A stretch of 64,000 nt of DNA from Ectobius pallidus (taxonomy: Eukaryota; Arthropoda; Insecta; Blattodea; Ectobiidae). The stretch is from contig CAXKWD010000003.1 in NCBI GenBank assembly GCA_964059195.1, forward strand, positions 199,788,174-199,852,173. Direction: 5' to 3'. The position numbers and the translations under genes were made by a program. The notes beneath the pieces were generated by a model. The model searched no databases. It was not told where the DNA came from and was given only the letters and a program-made list of their open reading frames with translations. Shown one piece after another: positions 21,481 to 31,376 of this stretch (its first letter is position 1; every line of letters starts with the position of its first letter).

Positions 21481-21730
21481 GGTAATGATCGCTTGTATCT
21501 GTTGGCATGTCTTAGAATATGGTAAACAAATTTGCTAACAAATATTTCAGTGCTAAAGTAGCGTAAAATGTGATTCCCATTAGTTCAATATTTAAAAACT
21601 TAACCGGGGTCCAACCCCGCCTTAGGTAATGATTTCTTGTTTACGTTGGCATGATGTAGAGTTCGGTTGCTAAAAGAGCATAAAATGTTATTTTCATTAG
21701 TTCAATATTTAAAACTTTTCCGGGGGTGAA
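21481..21730 (+). repeat. Two diverged ~140-bp tandem units
   Basis: 'taggtaatgatcgcttgt...gttggcatg...attagttcaatatttaaaa' is followed at 21624 by 'taggtaatgatttcttgt...gttggcatga...attagttcaatatttaaaa'. Both end in a G-rich motif before C-rich sequence. Role unknown. Confidence 0.65.
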
Positions 21731-22139
21731 CTCACGACCCCCCTTTCTTGGGGGTATCCCAAACCCCCCCGTCACTTTCGATCCTCCCCAAAATTATTTT
21801 CTGGCAACATCATTTTTGCACTTATTATATTATTAATATAATGTTAGAAAGTGGCACAAGAAGTTAAAGTGACAAAAGGAATGGGCGCCCTTGTAGACTA
21901 TATACATTCAAATTAATTACTGAGTTTTCTAGAGCTCTATAACTTCCAGAGGTTTCTAGCCTTGACACAAATACATATGTAAACTCTGTAAATCCTACTT
22001 ATAAAATTTGTCTAAGTGTTATTATAATTGATATCATTTTGTATTCATTTTCTTACTTCCCACTAATAATATGTCTTAGCTGCATAAAATTTATTATTTG
22101 TAAAAATTGTTTGTAGCATTCTTTAAATAAATAAATGAA

Positions 22140-22288
22140 ATGATCATTGTTATTACATTATTATTGTTATTGTTATATATATTATTATTGTTATTGATAT
22201 GATTATTATAGCTATTGTTATTATGGCTATTTTTAATATTTTTATTGTTAAGGTTATTTTTACTTTTATTGTTATTGTCATTCTCATC

Positions 22289-22338
<50 letters not shown>

Positions 22339-22679
22339 CACTATTATTATGAATTTTACTATAATTATTATTATGATTATTTTATTATTGTGATTATTAT
22401 TTTTGTTGTTAATGCTATTATTTTTATTGTTATTGTTTTTTTACATTATTGTTCCTATTGTTATTGTTGTTTTTATTATTGTCACGATTATAATTATGAT
22501 TATTATTATTATAAATATTAAGTGAAAAAAATTATTATTATTATCATTAATATGATTATTATAAATATTTTTAAGTACTTTTTTATATTATTACTAGCCA
22601 TCGCGGCTATTAGTTCTATTGTTATTATTGTATTTAGTATTATTGTTATTTTTATTATTGTAAATATTATTACTATTCT
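22140..22679 (+). repeat. Long TTA/TTG-rich microsatellite
   Basis: Imperfect (att)n and (gttatt)n over about 540 bp, with pure (tta) runs at 22291-22336. It resumes at 27396-27480, so the element at 22680-27395 was inserted into it. It gives meaningless poly-Ile reading frames. Confidence 0.9.
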
Positions 22680-23586
22680 CCCTAGTAGCACACTTCGTTG
22701 GCCCATCGGAGGAATTTGGTTGGCATGGTAGGGATATGTTGGGGAAAGGTTCGTTGTAATTTCCTCGGTTGCGCCAACGCATTTATCGTTTGCTTTGCCC
22801 GACCGTCCTACCGTTGGGTTTGATTATTAGCCCAACAATTTTTTTTGTTGGAATATAATCGCATTTATGTTAAAATTAAAAAGTGTTGAAATAACATTAT
22901 AAGCGTTAAATTTTTATTTCCTATAAAATAAACTGTGTTAATTCATAAATTATTCAAGCTTATCCTGCGCGCTAGATCCTCCAAGTTCTCTTCGGAAATT
23001 TCCGGCATAGCTCGTATAGGTCATGCGCGTCGACAACATCGCAATCGCATAACCGTCATTCGCCATCTTGATTGTTTTAAGGAAGAACCCGAATGGTAGT
23101 GTTTGATTCTCTCGTTCTTTTACATAATATTAGGTAAGCCCTTTGATTGTTCTCTGAATATATAACGTTATCATTTTTTCACAATACTGTATTATGAGTG
23201 TTGCATTCATATTATAATATTGAAGGTTCGTTCAACGTTACAGTACTGTAATTTCCTATTGCAAATTTATTTGTTTCAGATGATTTACATAAAGAAAGGC
23301 CGAAGGATAAATTAAAGCAGAGTAGGCGCAACGAAATTTCAACTGAATTGAAACGCAGTTCAAGAAAAGCAGTTCTACAGTTCAAAATCTACATCAATTG
23401 CGGGATTTTCAAGATTTCAAACTTGCAAGTATAGCCTACAATAATGTTAAGGTATAAATATTTGATTTATTATTAAAATGTAGATGCCCTCATTATATAG
23501 TATAAAAAATCCAGGGAATGTTGTCAGTAACATTTAAATATGATGTTAATCTTTATTTTCTCATATCAGTTTGGCAAGTTAGTACT

Positions 23587-23767
23587 TTGCGACTCACCCT
23601 GCTCCCCTTTCCACTCGCCTGCCATGTCACCTAATATTTCACAAATAAATAAAAATACCCTTGCACCTCCACATAATACTTCATAATTATAAAAACGACC
23701 CTTGCAACAAAATAGGCTATTTTGGATTGAGAGTAGGGGGGGGGGGGACTCGGGTGAGTCGCAATGT
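23587..23767. mobile_element. Small inverted-repeat insert, probable MITE
   Basis: 'ctttgcgactcaccc' and 'gggtgagtcgcaatg' face each other 150 bp apart. The other arm of the large inverted repeat lacks this segment, which supports insertion. A G run of about 13 lies at 23738-23750. Confidence 0.5.
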
Positions 23768-23803
23768 ATCATTTTCCCGTGACCAGTTATGCCATCATTA
23801 TTA

Positions 23804-24168
23804 AGCTCTATCCACAATGTGCAGTTGGCCGCTTGAAAGCTGCCCACAATAAGAAGTTAACATTGAGGTTAGGGAAACATTTAATAGTACAAATAATGGG
23901 AAGGAATCGATTTATAGTGCATAATATGTAGGCTATAATAAATACATCTTGCTTTTCATAGTAACCTAATCTATTTCTTTGCACTAGTAAATAATTTTCA
24001 ATCTCGTAATATGTAACTTGCAGTTGGTAGTCGATGATGAATTTCTCGACTGCCGAATACCAACTGCTGACTGCAACTGTACTTTGTGAATGGCGTACAT
24101 TACGATCACCACATGTTTTACTTTGACTACCAACTACAGACTGCCAACTACACATTGTGGATAGAGCT
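23804..24168. mobile_element. 365-bp MITE, TTA target duplication
   Basis: Termini AGCTCTATCCACAATGTGCA and its complement, with TTA on both sides (23801-23803, 24169-24171). The matching arm at about 25545 lacks it and keeps one 'atta', giving an empty site inside the window. An internal hairpin contains 'cagttggtagtcg'/'caactg'. PIF/Harbinger-like by TSD. Confidence 0.85.
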
Positions 24169-24839
24169 TTAGGCCTAATACGTTAGTTATATAATCAACT
24201 CTACCAAGTAACTTGCATTCTATTTGCCTGTAACTTATAATTTAAAAACATAGTTCATGAGAGGGTTAAAAAATGCATTTACATTATGTTTGAATAACCG
24301 TCTAAATCTCATTAGCTTAACTTGATTGCTAGAATGCTTTTCCATCAAATTGTTTCATCTATCCCTATAGGCCTATATGTGCACTTAATAGATTAGGTTA
24401 TTTAAAACATCTTTACGAATTCATGCAAAATCTCTTCACAAATTTCTAAAGAATTCTATCTGTTCTGTTCTTAATTTAGGCTTACATTCAGTCACAATTT
24501 TGGTTATAACCCCAATAGGCTACAGTTTGTAGAATTCAATTTAAAATGAACTCTAAAATGTTGTGTGTAGGCCTAATCAATTTCGCTAATGATCATAACA
24601 TCAGTCTTTGTAAAAGTAAAATATTACTAGATTATGGAGTAAAATGGGAATAATGGAACTTTGTGCCCCACGCGATCCCCTTTCCACTCGCCTGGCTGCT
24701 TCCCGCATGCCACCTGCCACGCTTCCCCGCAGGTCATGCCGTCATGCCTGTAGCTGCTGCTCAACGCCGGTAATGCGTAATTGCATGTCACCTAATATTT
24801 CACAATAAAAATAAAATACCCTTGCACCTGGCATTCAAC

Positions 24840-25180
24840 CCAATTCTGTACTAATTCCATTCTACTATCCCCCACAAATCCTATTTCCCTTAAATCTACA
24901 TCCTAATATTTTCTTTCCACCTACGTCTAAGTCTTCCAAGTGATCATTTCCCTTTGGGTCTCCCACTCAGCATTTTTTAGATGTCTTTCCCACCCATACG
25001 CACAACATGTTTAGCCCATTTCGTTCCCCGTGATTTAATTTCCCTTACTATATCTGGTGGCGAGTACAGATTATGAAGCTCGTCGTTATGCAGTTTCCTC
25101 CAGTCCCCATTTTCATCTCTCCCATAGGCCCAAATATTTTCCTAAGCAGCCTGTTTTCGAACACACTCAGATTATGTTAC
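24840..25180 (-). pseudogene. LINE C-terminal coding fragment
   Basis: On the minus strand, FENRLLRKIFGP is followed across frameshifts by WRKLHNDELHNLYSPPDIVR, then WAKHVVRMGGKDI and GRPKGNDHLEDLDVGGKKIL. This is the C-terminus shared by many insect non-LTR retrotransposons. It is badly decayed. Confidence 0.72.
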
Positions 25181-25957
25181 AAACTGCATCTTACAATCAA
25201 AATTGCAATTGAATGTAAATTAAGAATATAATAAATAGAATTATTATGAATTTTGAAGTGATTTTACACAAATTTTTAAAGCTTTTTTAAGCCTATATTG
25301 AAGTCTTTTAAATATTAATTGATAATGAATAAGCTAATCTAAGTGCATAGGTCTATAGGAATAGATGGAACAGCATTTTAGAAATAAAGCTCTTACAGGT
25401 TAAGCTAATCAGATTAGACTGTTTTTCAAACATAATGTAAATACGCCTTTTAACCCTGTTATGAACTATGTTTTTAAATTATACAGGCATGTAGAATGGA
25501 AGTTACTTGATAGAGTTGATTATATTTCTAACGTATAGGCCTAATAATGGTGATGCTATCTGGTCACAAGAGCTGGATAACAAATTAACTAATCACAGTA
25601 GGCTAAAAGATTGCACATTGTTACTTATATGAGAATATAAAGATTAACACCATATAATATTGTAAACGTTAATAGTAACATTCTTGGATTTCCTAGACTA
25701 TATTGAGGGCATAAGGTGGAAAGATCAACTTACATAAATCAACTATTCTCACATTGCTTAAAAATGAAGTTTATTAATACATGTTATGTAGTTCATAATA
25801 TATATATATATATCTGACTTATCCATAACTTGTAAAGCAGCAATAACAATAAACTATTCATTATTCATTTCTCTGAATTTTATTTAGCCTATAGCCAAGA
25901 TTCTTTCCTTATGTTATACCATGTATCACCATTTTTCTGAGATATAGAATTCTGGAC

Positions 25958-26112
25958 CAGGGTGCACATAGCCTCATGAAGACGAGGAGCCACTTGATAA
26001 AGAAATAGCGGCTTCAGTCATGAAGACCACCATCTGCCAATTGTAGAAGAATGGAGGAAGAAGATGCAACATGGGTAGTAGGCCTTGTCCCCTCATGGGA
26101 TGAAGTTCTCGA
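25958..26112 (+). repeat. SINE, same family as 43622-43848
   Basis: 'gggtgcacatagcctcatgaag', 'gagccacttgataaagaaatagcggct' and 'ggtagtaggccttgtcccctcatgggatgaag' align in order with the minus strand of 43622-43848. This copy is shorter and lacks the clear target duplication. Confidence 0.7.
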
Positions 26113-26124
26113 CCATTAGTATTA

Positions 26125-26620
26125 CAGTGCTTTCACTGTACGACTTGGCCGGCAATTGCACGGGCCGACTATCCGTGACTCATGCATCAAGCGCCCAAGT
26201 GATGCCTCGTCTCACCACTGAAGTCTAGCATGTGATCTGATTGCGTTCACACGTGAATAATTATTACAGCAGTGTTTGTGTTTTTTTATGGTTAAAGTAG
26301 TTTTTAGTTTTGCTTGAAGTGTTTTAAAAATGCCACGACCTAATTATACATTAGAACTACTGCGTGTGAATAGCAATTTCCTCATTAGGTGCCATAGATG
26401 TAATGATGCAGAAGGACGGCATTTCCAACATCTCCTGTGATAAGGTAAGTTTGTATTTTTATTTTATATTTTCATATTTGATTGTGATTACAATTTCGGA
26501 AATATATACGATTCGCCGGGAGTACCGTGATATGTCACGCGCCTGGCCCCGCATGAGGTTTATCTGTGACGGTGGAGCGGCCCGTGCGATTGCCGGCCAA
26601 GTCGTACAGTGAAAGCACTG
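26125..26620 (+). mobile_element. 496-bp DUF4817-type mini-element, TA flanks
   Basis: Perfect inverted ends CAGTGCTTTCACTGTACGAC with ggccggcaattgc extensions. TA on both sides (26123-26124, 26621-26622). It keeps only the first and last codons of its transposase, fused in frame (next entry). It lies between the SINE and the palindrome. Confidence 0.88.
26330..26440 (+). CDS. 36-residue fused remnant of a DUF4817-type transposase
   Basis: The frame starts MPRPNYTLE, as the DUF4817 N-terminus at 32569 does (MPRHRPTYTIEQ). It jumps directly to the family C-terminus LLRVNSNFLIRCHRCNDAEG, then RHFQHLL and TGA. The same ending, EGRHFQHML, occurs at 37450-37490. A deletion of nearly the whole gene has left an in-frame micro-ORF. 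Whether it is translated is unknown. It is most simply a relic. Confidence 0.6.
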   Translation: MPRPNYTLELLRVNSNFLIRCHRCNDAEGRHFQHLL

Positions 26621-26623
26621 TAT

Positions 26624-27166
26624 AACCATCAATAAGCCATCCAAATCCAATGATTTCCCTATATTCCTCCATTAGGTTCTGCTTTTTGTCTTGGTTTCAT
26701 GTTTATTTTATTATAATTAGGTAGTTGATAAAATATTTTCCTCAGCAACTGCATTTTAAGAATGATTAGCAAGTCCATGCAAATCTTTTGCACTTTGCCC
26801 CTTTTGATAGGTGCCCAGGAAAACTAGGCATTTAGCTAACTAATAAATTCATTCTTATACATTCACAAAATACAGTATACGGTTGAATTAAGAGCAACAT
26901 AAGAAATGTATACTGTTTTTTGTGAATCTGTATGAGTGAATTTATTAGTTAGCTAAATACTTGGCTTTCTTGGACTATTATCAAAAGGGGTGAAGTGCGA
27001 AAGATTTGCATGGATTTATAAGTCATTCTTAAATTGCAGTTGCTGGGGTAAATATTTTATCAACTACCTAATTGTGACAAAATAAACATGAAACCAAGGC
27101 AAAAAGCAGAACCCAATGGAGGAATGTGGGGAAATCGTTGGATTTTGGTTGGCTTATGGATGGAAT
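26624..27166. repeat. ~540-bp palindrome
   Basis: The left arm (26624-26885) and right arm (26905-27166) are inverted copies centred near 26895: 'ggttctgctttttgtcttgg' against 'ccaaggcaaaaagcagaacc', and 'ctaactaataaattca' against 'tgaatttattagttag'. A few mismatches are spread along the arms. Beyond the right arm the GTTGG-rich terminus of the host element begins. Confidence 0.85.
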
Positions 27167-27395
27167 TCGGATGGCAACAGTTGGCATTCTGTTGGCATTA
27201 CAATGATGGCCCAACAGATCGCCAACGAACATTCCCAACTGTTGGGATTTTGTTGGATATTGGTTGGCTACAGTTGGCAATTGGTTGGGTAAAATGCACT
27301 TTGCCAACGGAACCCCGACGGACATTCCTAACCGTTAGCCAACGAAACATGGCGATCATTTCCCAACATTGGCCCAACGATCTGTGCTACTAGGG

Positions 27396-27500
27396 CTTAT
27401 GGCTATTATTATTATGACGTTATTAACATTGTCATAATTGTTATTAGTGTTATGGTTATTATATTATTAGTAGAATAATATTGATATTCATAATAATAAT
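27396..27500 (+). repeat. Microsatellite, right part
   Basis: 'ctattattattatgacgtta...' continues the repeat interrupted at 22679. Confidence 0.75.
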
Positions 27501-27509
27501 ATAATAACA

Positions 27510-27745
27510 ATTAGCAAGAAATCACCAATTTCCTAAGCTGTAATTTGCGGGAAAAAATCTTGCCTATCCAGAAACTATTGTATCCATTGAGGTCAATGGT
27601 TGGGTATAAGTGCACTTTAGCTAAGTTTACGATTATTATGACACGGCCGACTTGAAGCTCGCTGCGCTGCTCGAGCTTCAAGTCGGCCGTGATTATGAAA
27701 ACCAATTTTTGAAGGATCACTGCCTCCCAGATAACGCATCATAAA
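27510..27745 (+). other. Relic ZNF-family leader (upstream of ZNF-3)
   Basis: 'caccaatttcctaagc', 'cctatccagaaactattgta' and 'gaaggatcactgcctcccagataacgcat' match the ZNF-1 and ZNF-4 leaders. A ~110-bp insert splits it and includes the 50-bp hairpin at 27642-27691. 'ATAACGCATcaTAAAG' matches the start of the ZNF-3 coding exon (29689), so 27731-29688 may be an insertion or intron in the ZNF-3 leader. Confidence 0.65.
27642..27691. mobile_element. 50-bp perfect hairpin with 7-bp flanking repeats
   Basis: Arms CACGGCCGACTTGAAGCTCG and its exact complement, with a 10-base loop CTGCGCTGCT. ATTATGA lies directly on both sides (27635-27641, 27692-27698). It is much more GC-rich than its surroundings. 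It looks like a minimal inverted-repeat insertion; no family is recognised. Confidence 0.7.
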
Positions 27746-27769
27746 GTGTGTTCCATCATAAAGTGTGTT

Positions 27770-28510
27770 CTATCCACAGCCCGGCAATCTGGGTCACGGC
27801 GGTGAAGCCTAGCCTTGCGCTATGCCGCCATCTTGCCTCACCTGAAGACACACTATCACGAGAACTTAGATTAAAGTCTATTTTCACAATTTTCTATTGG
27901 AAATTTTGTATCCACTAGTGAACACACTGAAACCACATTGAAAAAGCACGTCCTCTTGCTATTTTTCTCAAGTATTGGTTCCTATTACTTGCTAAAAATT
28001 AGGTTTTTTATGTGAAACTTCTTTAGCCGCGGTAGGATTAAATCGAGAGCTTACGGACAAAATCGTCACGAAATTAGTTTGGTGTGACGGAACGGACTGC
28101 AAACAAAACAATCAACTCAATAATTAGGCTTATCCAAAATTTAAAAAATCGAAAATTCCAAATTTAAGAAAATAAAAAAATTCAAATAAAAAAATCGAAA
28201 ATCGAAAATTTTAAGTCTAAAAATCCGAAATTAAAAATAAAATAAAAATATAAAATTAAAAAATCAAAAATTCCAAAATTAAAAAATTCAAAGACCCAAC
28301 ATTTAGAAAATCCAAATTTTAAAAAATTATCCAAAGTAAAAAAATCCAAATATCTAAAATTTAAAAAATAAAAAATCGAAAATTTAAAAAAATTAAAAAA
28401 ATAAAAATCCTAAAATCGGAAATTTAAAAAATAAAAAAATAACAAATTCAGAGATCCAAAATAAAAAATCGAAGATTTAAAAAATCCAAAATTTAAAATT
28501 TACTATCCAA
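27770..28510 (-). repeat. Inverted copy of the ZNF-2 promoter region and T-rich repeat
   Basis: The complement of 8790-9525: 'agcccggcaatctgggtc', 'gccgccatcttgcctcacctgaagacac', 'tatccactagtgaacacactg', 'cgtcacgaaattagtttgg', then A-rich units (ccaaaatttaaaa). A ~27-bp stretch present at 9400-9430 is missing here. Read on the minus strand it points away from ZNF-3. Confidence 0.85.
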
Positions 28511-28849
28511 AAGTTTAACCTTACTGTACCAAGAGGTCTATTAAGGTTATAGTTATTTACAAACATAAATTAAAGCAGAACATATGAATATTAATATTAT
28601 AGTGCATAAGATGGCTTATATGTTAATAGTTACTTACAAATATTATAACACATTCTTAAATTCTTAAGGAAGTATGAATAATACAAGAAATAGCTATCAA
28701 TGTAAGCTTACAGTTATTTATAAAAATATAAAACATTCCTAGTAACTAAAGCATAATATTATTTACAATGCAAAAAATACGCATAAATTGAGGTTAAGTT
28801 TACTTGCAATTTCTAAATGCTAAAGTAATAGATGACTATTTTTTATTTA

Positions 28850-29125
28850 TTTATTTACTATAGATGTTTACAACCTGTGTTTTGCCAAAGGCATATCACA
28901 GGGTATTTACATATTTACAGATATAAAAGAGAACCTTTAATGTCTATTCTTGAAGGGTGCGGAAGATATTGCTGATGTAGTTTGTGACTTGAACCGTGTT
29001 GATGTGAGTCTTCAGTACCTGGGGTAGATTTTGCCTTGTTAGAACTGCTGGCCGATCTTGTGAGAACAATGTACACTCTGTCAATAGATGTATAGCTGTT
29101 TGTGGCGATTTTTCGTGTATGAAAT
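28850..29125 (-). pseudogene. LINE C-terminal fragment
   Basis: On the minus strand HEKSPQTAIHLLTECTLFSQ, then DRPAVL and ISNIFRTLQE and stop: the end of a LINE whose last region carries the HLLxECxxF motif found after the RNase H-like part. A taaataaataaa tail lies at 28840-28858. Confidence 0.68.
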
Positions 29126-29399
29126 AGTTAAGAATATTAGGTTATGGTTATTTAGAACCATATAATACATTCATAGAAACTAAAGCATGTATAATGCATG
29201 AAATGGCTAACAATAATAATGAAAGGCCTACTTACGAATGTATTGAAACGTGTTCCTTTCCTTGTTTCTTTCTGTCGTGGTATGAAAAATTACACCCGAA
29301 TAAAACATAGGTATTCACCATTTTAGACAAAGTATTTATACTCCTCAGTCCAATTACATTATTAGCTAAAATGCTAAAATTCACATCCCTGTAACGCTC
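29126..29399. other. AT-rich gap
   Basis: No feature supported. Confidence 0.5.
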
Positions 29400-29700
29400 T
29401 TGTGGCTTGTACTCGATCAGCTGCTACAGTGTAGTAATATGGCGGTCCGCGCATCAACGTGGCTTCACTGCCGCCAATAGTACAGCATACACCATTGCCG
29501 ATCTATCTCTATATATCTGTGGTTCTATCAAGAAATATCATGATCCAGGGTTACAGTGTCAGTGTGAATTGTGCGGACGTCAATGCGACAGATACCATGT
29601 GATGTTCTGTGAACGACGCGGGCTTTCCCTGACCAAATTCTGTGAAGAATAAACAAATGCACATTGTGCGAATTACTTAATTTATTAGATAACGCATAAA
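29400..29700 (+). promoter_or_regulatory. Promoter/first-exon-like region of ZNF-3
   Basis: 'taatATGGCGGTccg' and 'ggcttcactgccgcc' parallel the ZNF-2 upstream block (AAGATGGCGGC, ggcttcaccgccg). An 81-codon open frame (29407-29652) with several Cys pairs (QCQCELCGRQC) crosses it but has no recognised homologue. A splice acceptor is proposed at 29687-29688 (tttattAG|ATAAC). Confidence 0.45.
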
Positions 29701-29757
29701 GGTAATTTAATTTCAATTCGGCACGAAAAGAAGACACCGTTCGCTTAATGATACAGA

Positions 29758-30873
29758 ATGGAGCCTATACGTAAATATCAGGATATTAAGATTGAAATTA
29801 AGGAAGAGATTTCTGAAACACAACCAGAAACTGAACCTGTAACTGTTATATTTGACTCAGTTGAGGCACAACTAATCGAATGTGAAAACACATACAACAA
29901 GGAAATCGAAGTTTCTCAAGGAAATAATGAAGATCAGATCTTGCTATCACACTCAACTGCTGCATGTAAAAGCACATCCTCTTCTACAAGCAGTATACAG
30001 CTCACCCCTCCTAGAGTGAAGCATCTCTCATGTGATATATGTGGGATGAAATTTCGCAGGAAGGATATCCTCATAAGTCATATGGTTACTCACACTGGAG
30101 AGAAGCCATTCCCATGTCACATATGTGCCAAGACATTTACACAAAGTGCGCACATCAAAAGACATCTTCTTACTCACACTGGAGAGAAGGCATTCGCATG
30201 TGATATATGTGCCAGGAAGTTTTCACAAAGAAGTAGCCTCAATAGTCATCTACTTACTCACACTGGAGAGAAGGCAGTCTCATGTGATATTTGTGCCATA
30301 AAAATTTCTAGAGAAAGAGACCTCAAAAAGCATCTACTTACTCATACTGGAGAGAAGCCATTTGAATGTGATATATGTGCCAAGAAATTTTCAGAAAGGA
30401 AAAGCCTCAAAAAACATCATCTTACTCACACTGGGGAGAAGCCATTCGCATGTCATATATGTGCCAAGAAATTTTCACAAAGTGGGCACCTCAAAAAACA
30501 TCAGATTACTCACACTGGAGAGAAGCATTTCGCATGTGATATCTGTGGCATTAAATTTTCACAAAGGTGTGGCCTCAAAAAACATCATCTTATTCACACC
30601 GGTGAGAAGGCATTCGCATGTAATATATGTGCCAAGAAATTTTCCAGAAAAGGAGACCTCAAAAGACATTTGTTTACTCACACAGGAGAGAAGCCATTCG
30701 CATGTTATATATGTGCTAAGAGATTTTCACAAAGTGGGCACCTCAAAGAACATCTGCGTACTCACAGTCAAGAGAAGGCATTCACATGTAATATATGTGC
30801 CAAGAAGTTTACCAGAAGCGAAGACCTCAAAAAACATCTGGTTAGTCATGAGGAACAATCTTTGCTAATGTAA
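29758..30873 (+). CDS. C2H2 zinc-finger protein ZNF-3, 10 fingers
   Basis: A 371-residue probable nuclear DNA-binding regulator. The N-terminal 91 residues keep KIEIKEEISE but have PETEP for PKTEP and LIECEN for IKCEN, so the second psi-K-x-E match is lost. Ten C2H2 fingers follow, all with intact ligands. Contact residues (-1,2,3,6): F1 R,D,I,S; F2 Q,A,H,R; F3 Q,S,S,S; F4 R,R,D,K; F5 E,K,S,K; F6 Q,G,H,K; F7 Q,C,G,K; F8 R,G,D,R; F9 Q,G,H,E; F10 R,E,D,K. Fingers 1, 2, 4 and 5 match ZNF-2 at these positions while the last five differ, so binding preference probably overlaps only partly. Finger 4 again has Ile for the core Phe. Single exon, start conserved. Function unknown. Confidence 0.95.
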   Translation: MEPIRKYQDIKIEIKEEISETQPETEPVTVIFDSVEAQLIECENTYNKEIEVSQGNNEDQILLSHSTAACKSTSSSTSSIQLTPPRVKHLSCDICGMKFRRKDILISHMVTHTGEKPFPCHICAKTFTQSAHIKRHLLTHTGEKAFACDICARKFSQRSSLNSHLLTHTGEKAVSCDICAIKISRERDLKKHLLTHTGEKPFECDICAKKFSERKSLKKHHLTHTGEKPFACHICAKKFSQSGHLKKHQITHTGEKHFACDICGIKFSQRCGLKKHHLIHTGEKAFACNICAKKFSRKGDLKRHLFTHTGEKPFACYICAKRFSQSGHLKEHLRTHSQEKAFTCNICAKKFTRSEDLKKHLVSHEEQSLLM

Positions 30874-31085
30874 TGTATGTACTGAGCCTTGGCCCTTTGT
30901 GAGGCAATTCGACTAGTGCAGGTTGGCCTCATACAATGAGAAATGATTAAAGTGGAAATAGTCATTTGAGAGTTTTATTTTTAATTGAGAAACAGAGAAA
31001 CACAGCCTGCAAACTGATTACATACGAATGAATTTTGAAATAAGAAGTGTATGCACTGTTATCTCCTGAGAACTACTTTGTGCAT
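30874..31085 (+). other. 3' flank/UTR of ZNF-3
   Basis: Related to the other ZNF flanks ('ctgagccttggccct', 'gcctcatacaatgagaaatg', 'tatctcctgagaactac'). It is closest to ZNF-4 at 62199-62440. Confidence 0.7.
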
Positions 31086-31117
31086 GAAGCTGATATTACC
31101 ATAGGGTTGCCACCTTT

Positions 31118-31376
31118 TGGTAAGGGTAAGGAGGGATGATGTGAAATAATCGTCAATTTAAGTTGGGAAGCCATTACCCACATTGTAAAGGACAGGAAAG
31201 AATGGCGGAAATTGACAGAAGTGAGAACCATGAACAGGGAACGCACAAACGTCCACTAAGCACGGGAGAAGGCAATGGCAAACCACTCCTGTATTAAACA
31301 TAATGCCTAGTAAATCCAAATAAGGATCACCAGGAGTCTAAACCCAGACTCGAAGGACTACTACTACTACTACTAA
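31118..31376 (+). repeat. LINE/SINE 3' fragment with (CTA)n tail
   Basis: 'gtaaaggacaggaaagaatggcgg' can read KDRKEWRK, a phrase typical of LINE C-termini. 'gggagaaggcaatggcaaacc' follows, then an (act)n tail at 31360-31376. Short and decayed. Confidence 0.5.

Larger units (their letters stand above)
19800..22135 (+). mobile_element. LINE 3' part, copy A, with nested MITE and SINE
   Basis: C-terminal LINE coding (19805-20130: SSVAWNSLTITESNKLERTQ, then IRKKFFQSQELQYRQILDL) is followed by a 3' UTR ending in 'gtttgtagcattctttaaataaataaatg'. Copy B at 44770-48300 has the same order, coding words and tail. A MITE (20633-21060) and a SINE (21086-21480) interrupt the UTR. A stop after NVF suggests decay. 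Confidence 0.75.
23495..25715. repeat. Imperfect inverted repeat, arms ~450 bp
   Basis: 'gatgttaatctttatt...', 'aatcaactctaccaagtaactt...', 'tttaaaaacatagttcatga' and 'catttacattatgtttgaa' on the left recur as complements at 25230-25700. The left arm is longer because two MITEs sit in it. The centre (24660-25200) holds the LINE fragment and a C-rich patch. Confidence 0.75.
22680..27395. mobile_element. GTTGG-rich TIR element, 4.7 kb with nested insertions
   Basis: Left end CCCTAGTAGCACACTTCGTTGG, right end GATCTGTGCTACTAGGG: the family of 17577-18661 in the opposite orientation. Shared inner sequence includes the 'gccatcttgattgtttta'/'caagatggcgaa' region. Insertions are MITEs, a LINE piece, a SINE and a DUF4817-type mini-element. 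A plausible acceptor and exon (tttgtttcag|ATGATTTAC at 23278) gives a lysine/arginine-rich peptide of unknown origin. Confidence 0.78.

Noticed and set aside
22153..22731. Ile-rich membrane-like frames on both strands
   Set aside because: They are translations of an (att)n microsatellite; the hydrophobicity is an artefact of the repeat.
29407..29652. Cys-rich 81-codon frame as a separate zinc-binding gene
   Set aside because: It has only scattered Cys pairs and no recognisable spacing, lies in the promoter-like region of ZNF-3 and has no paralogous support.
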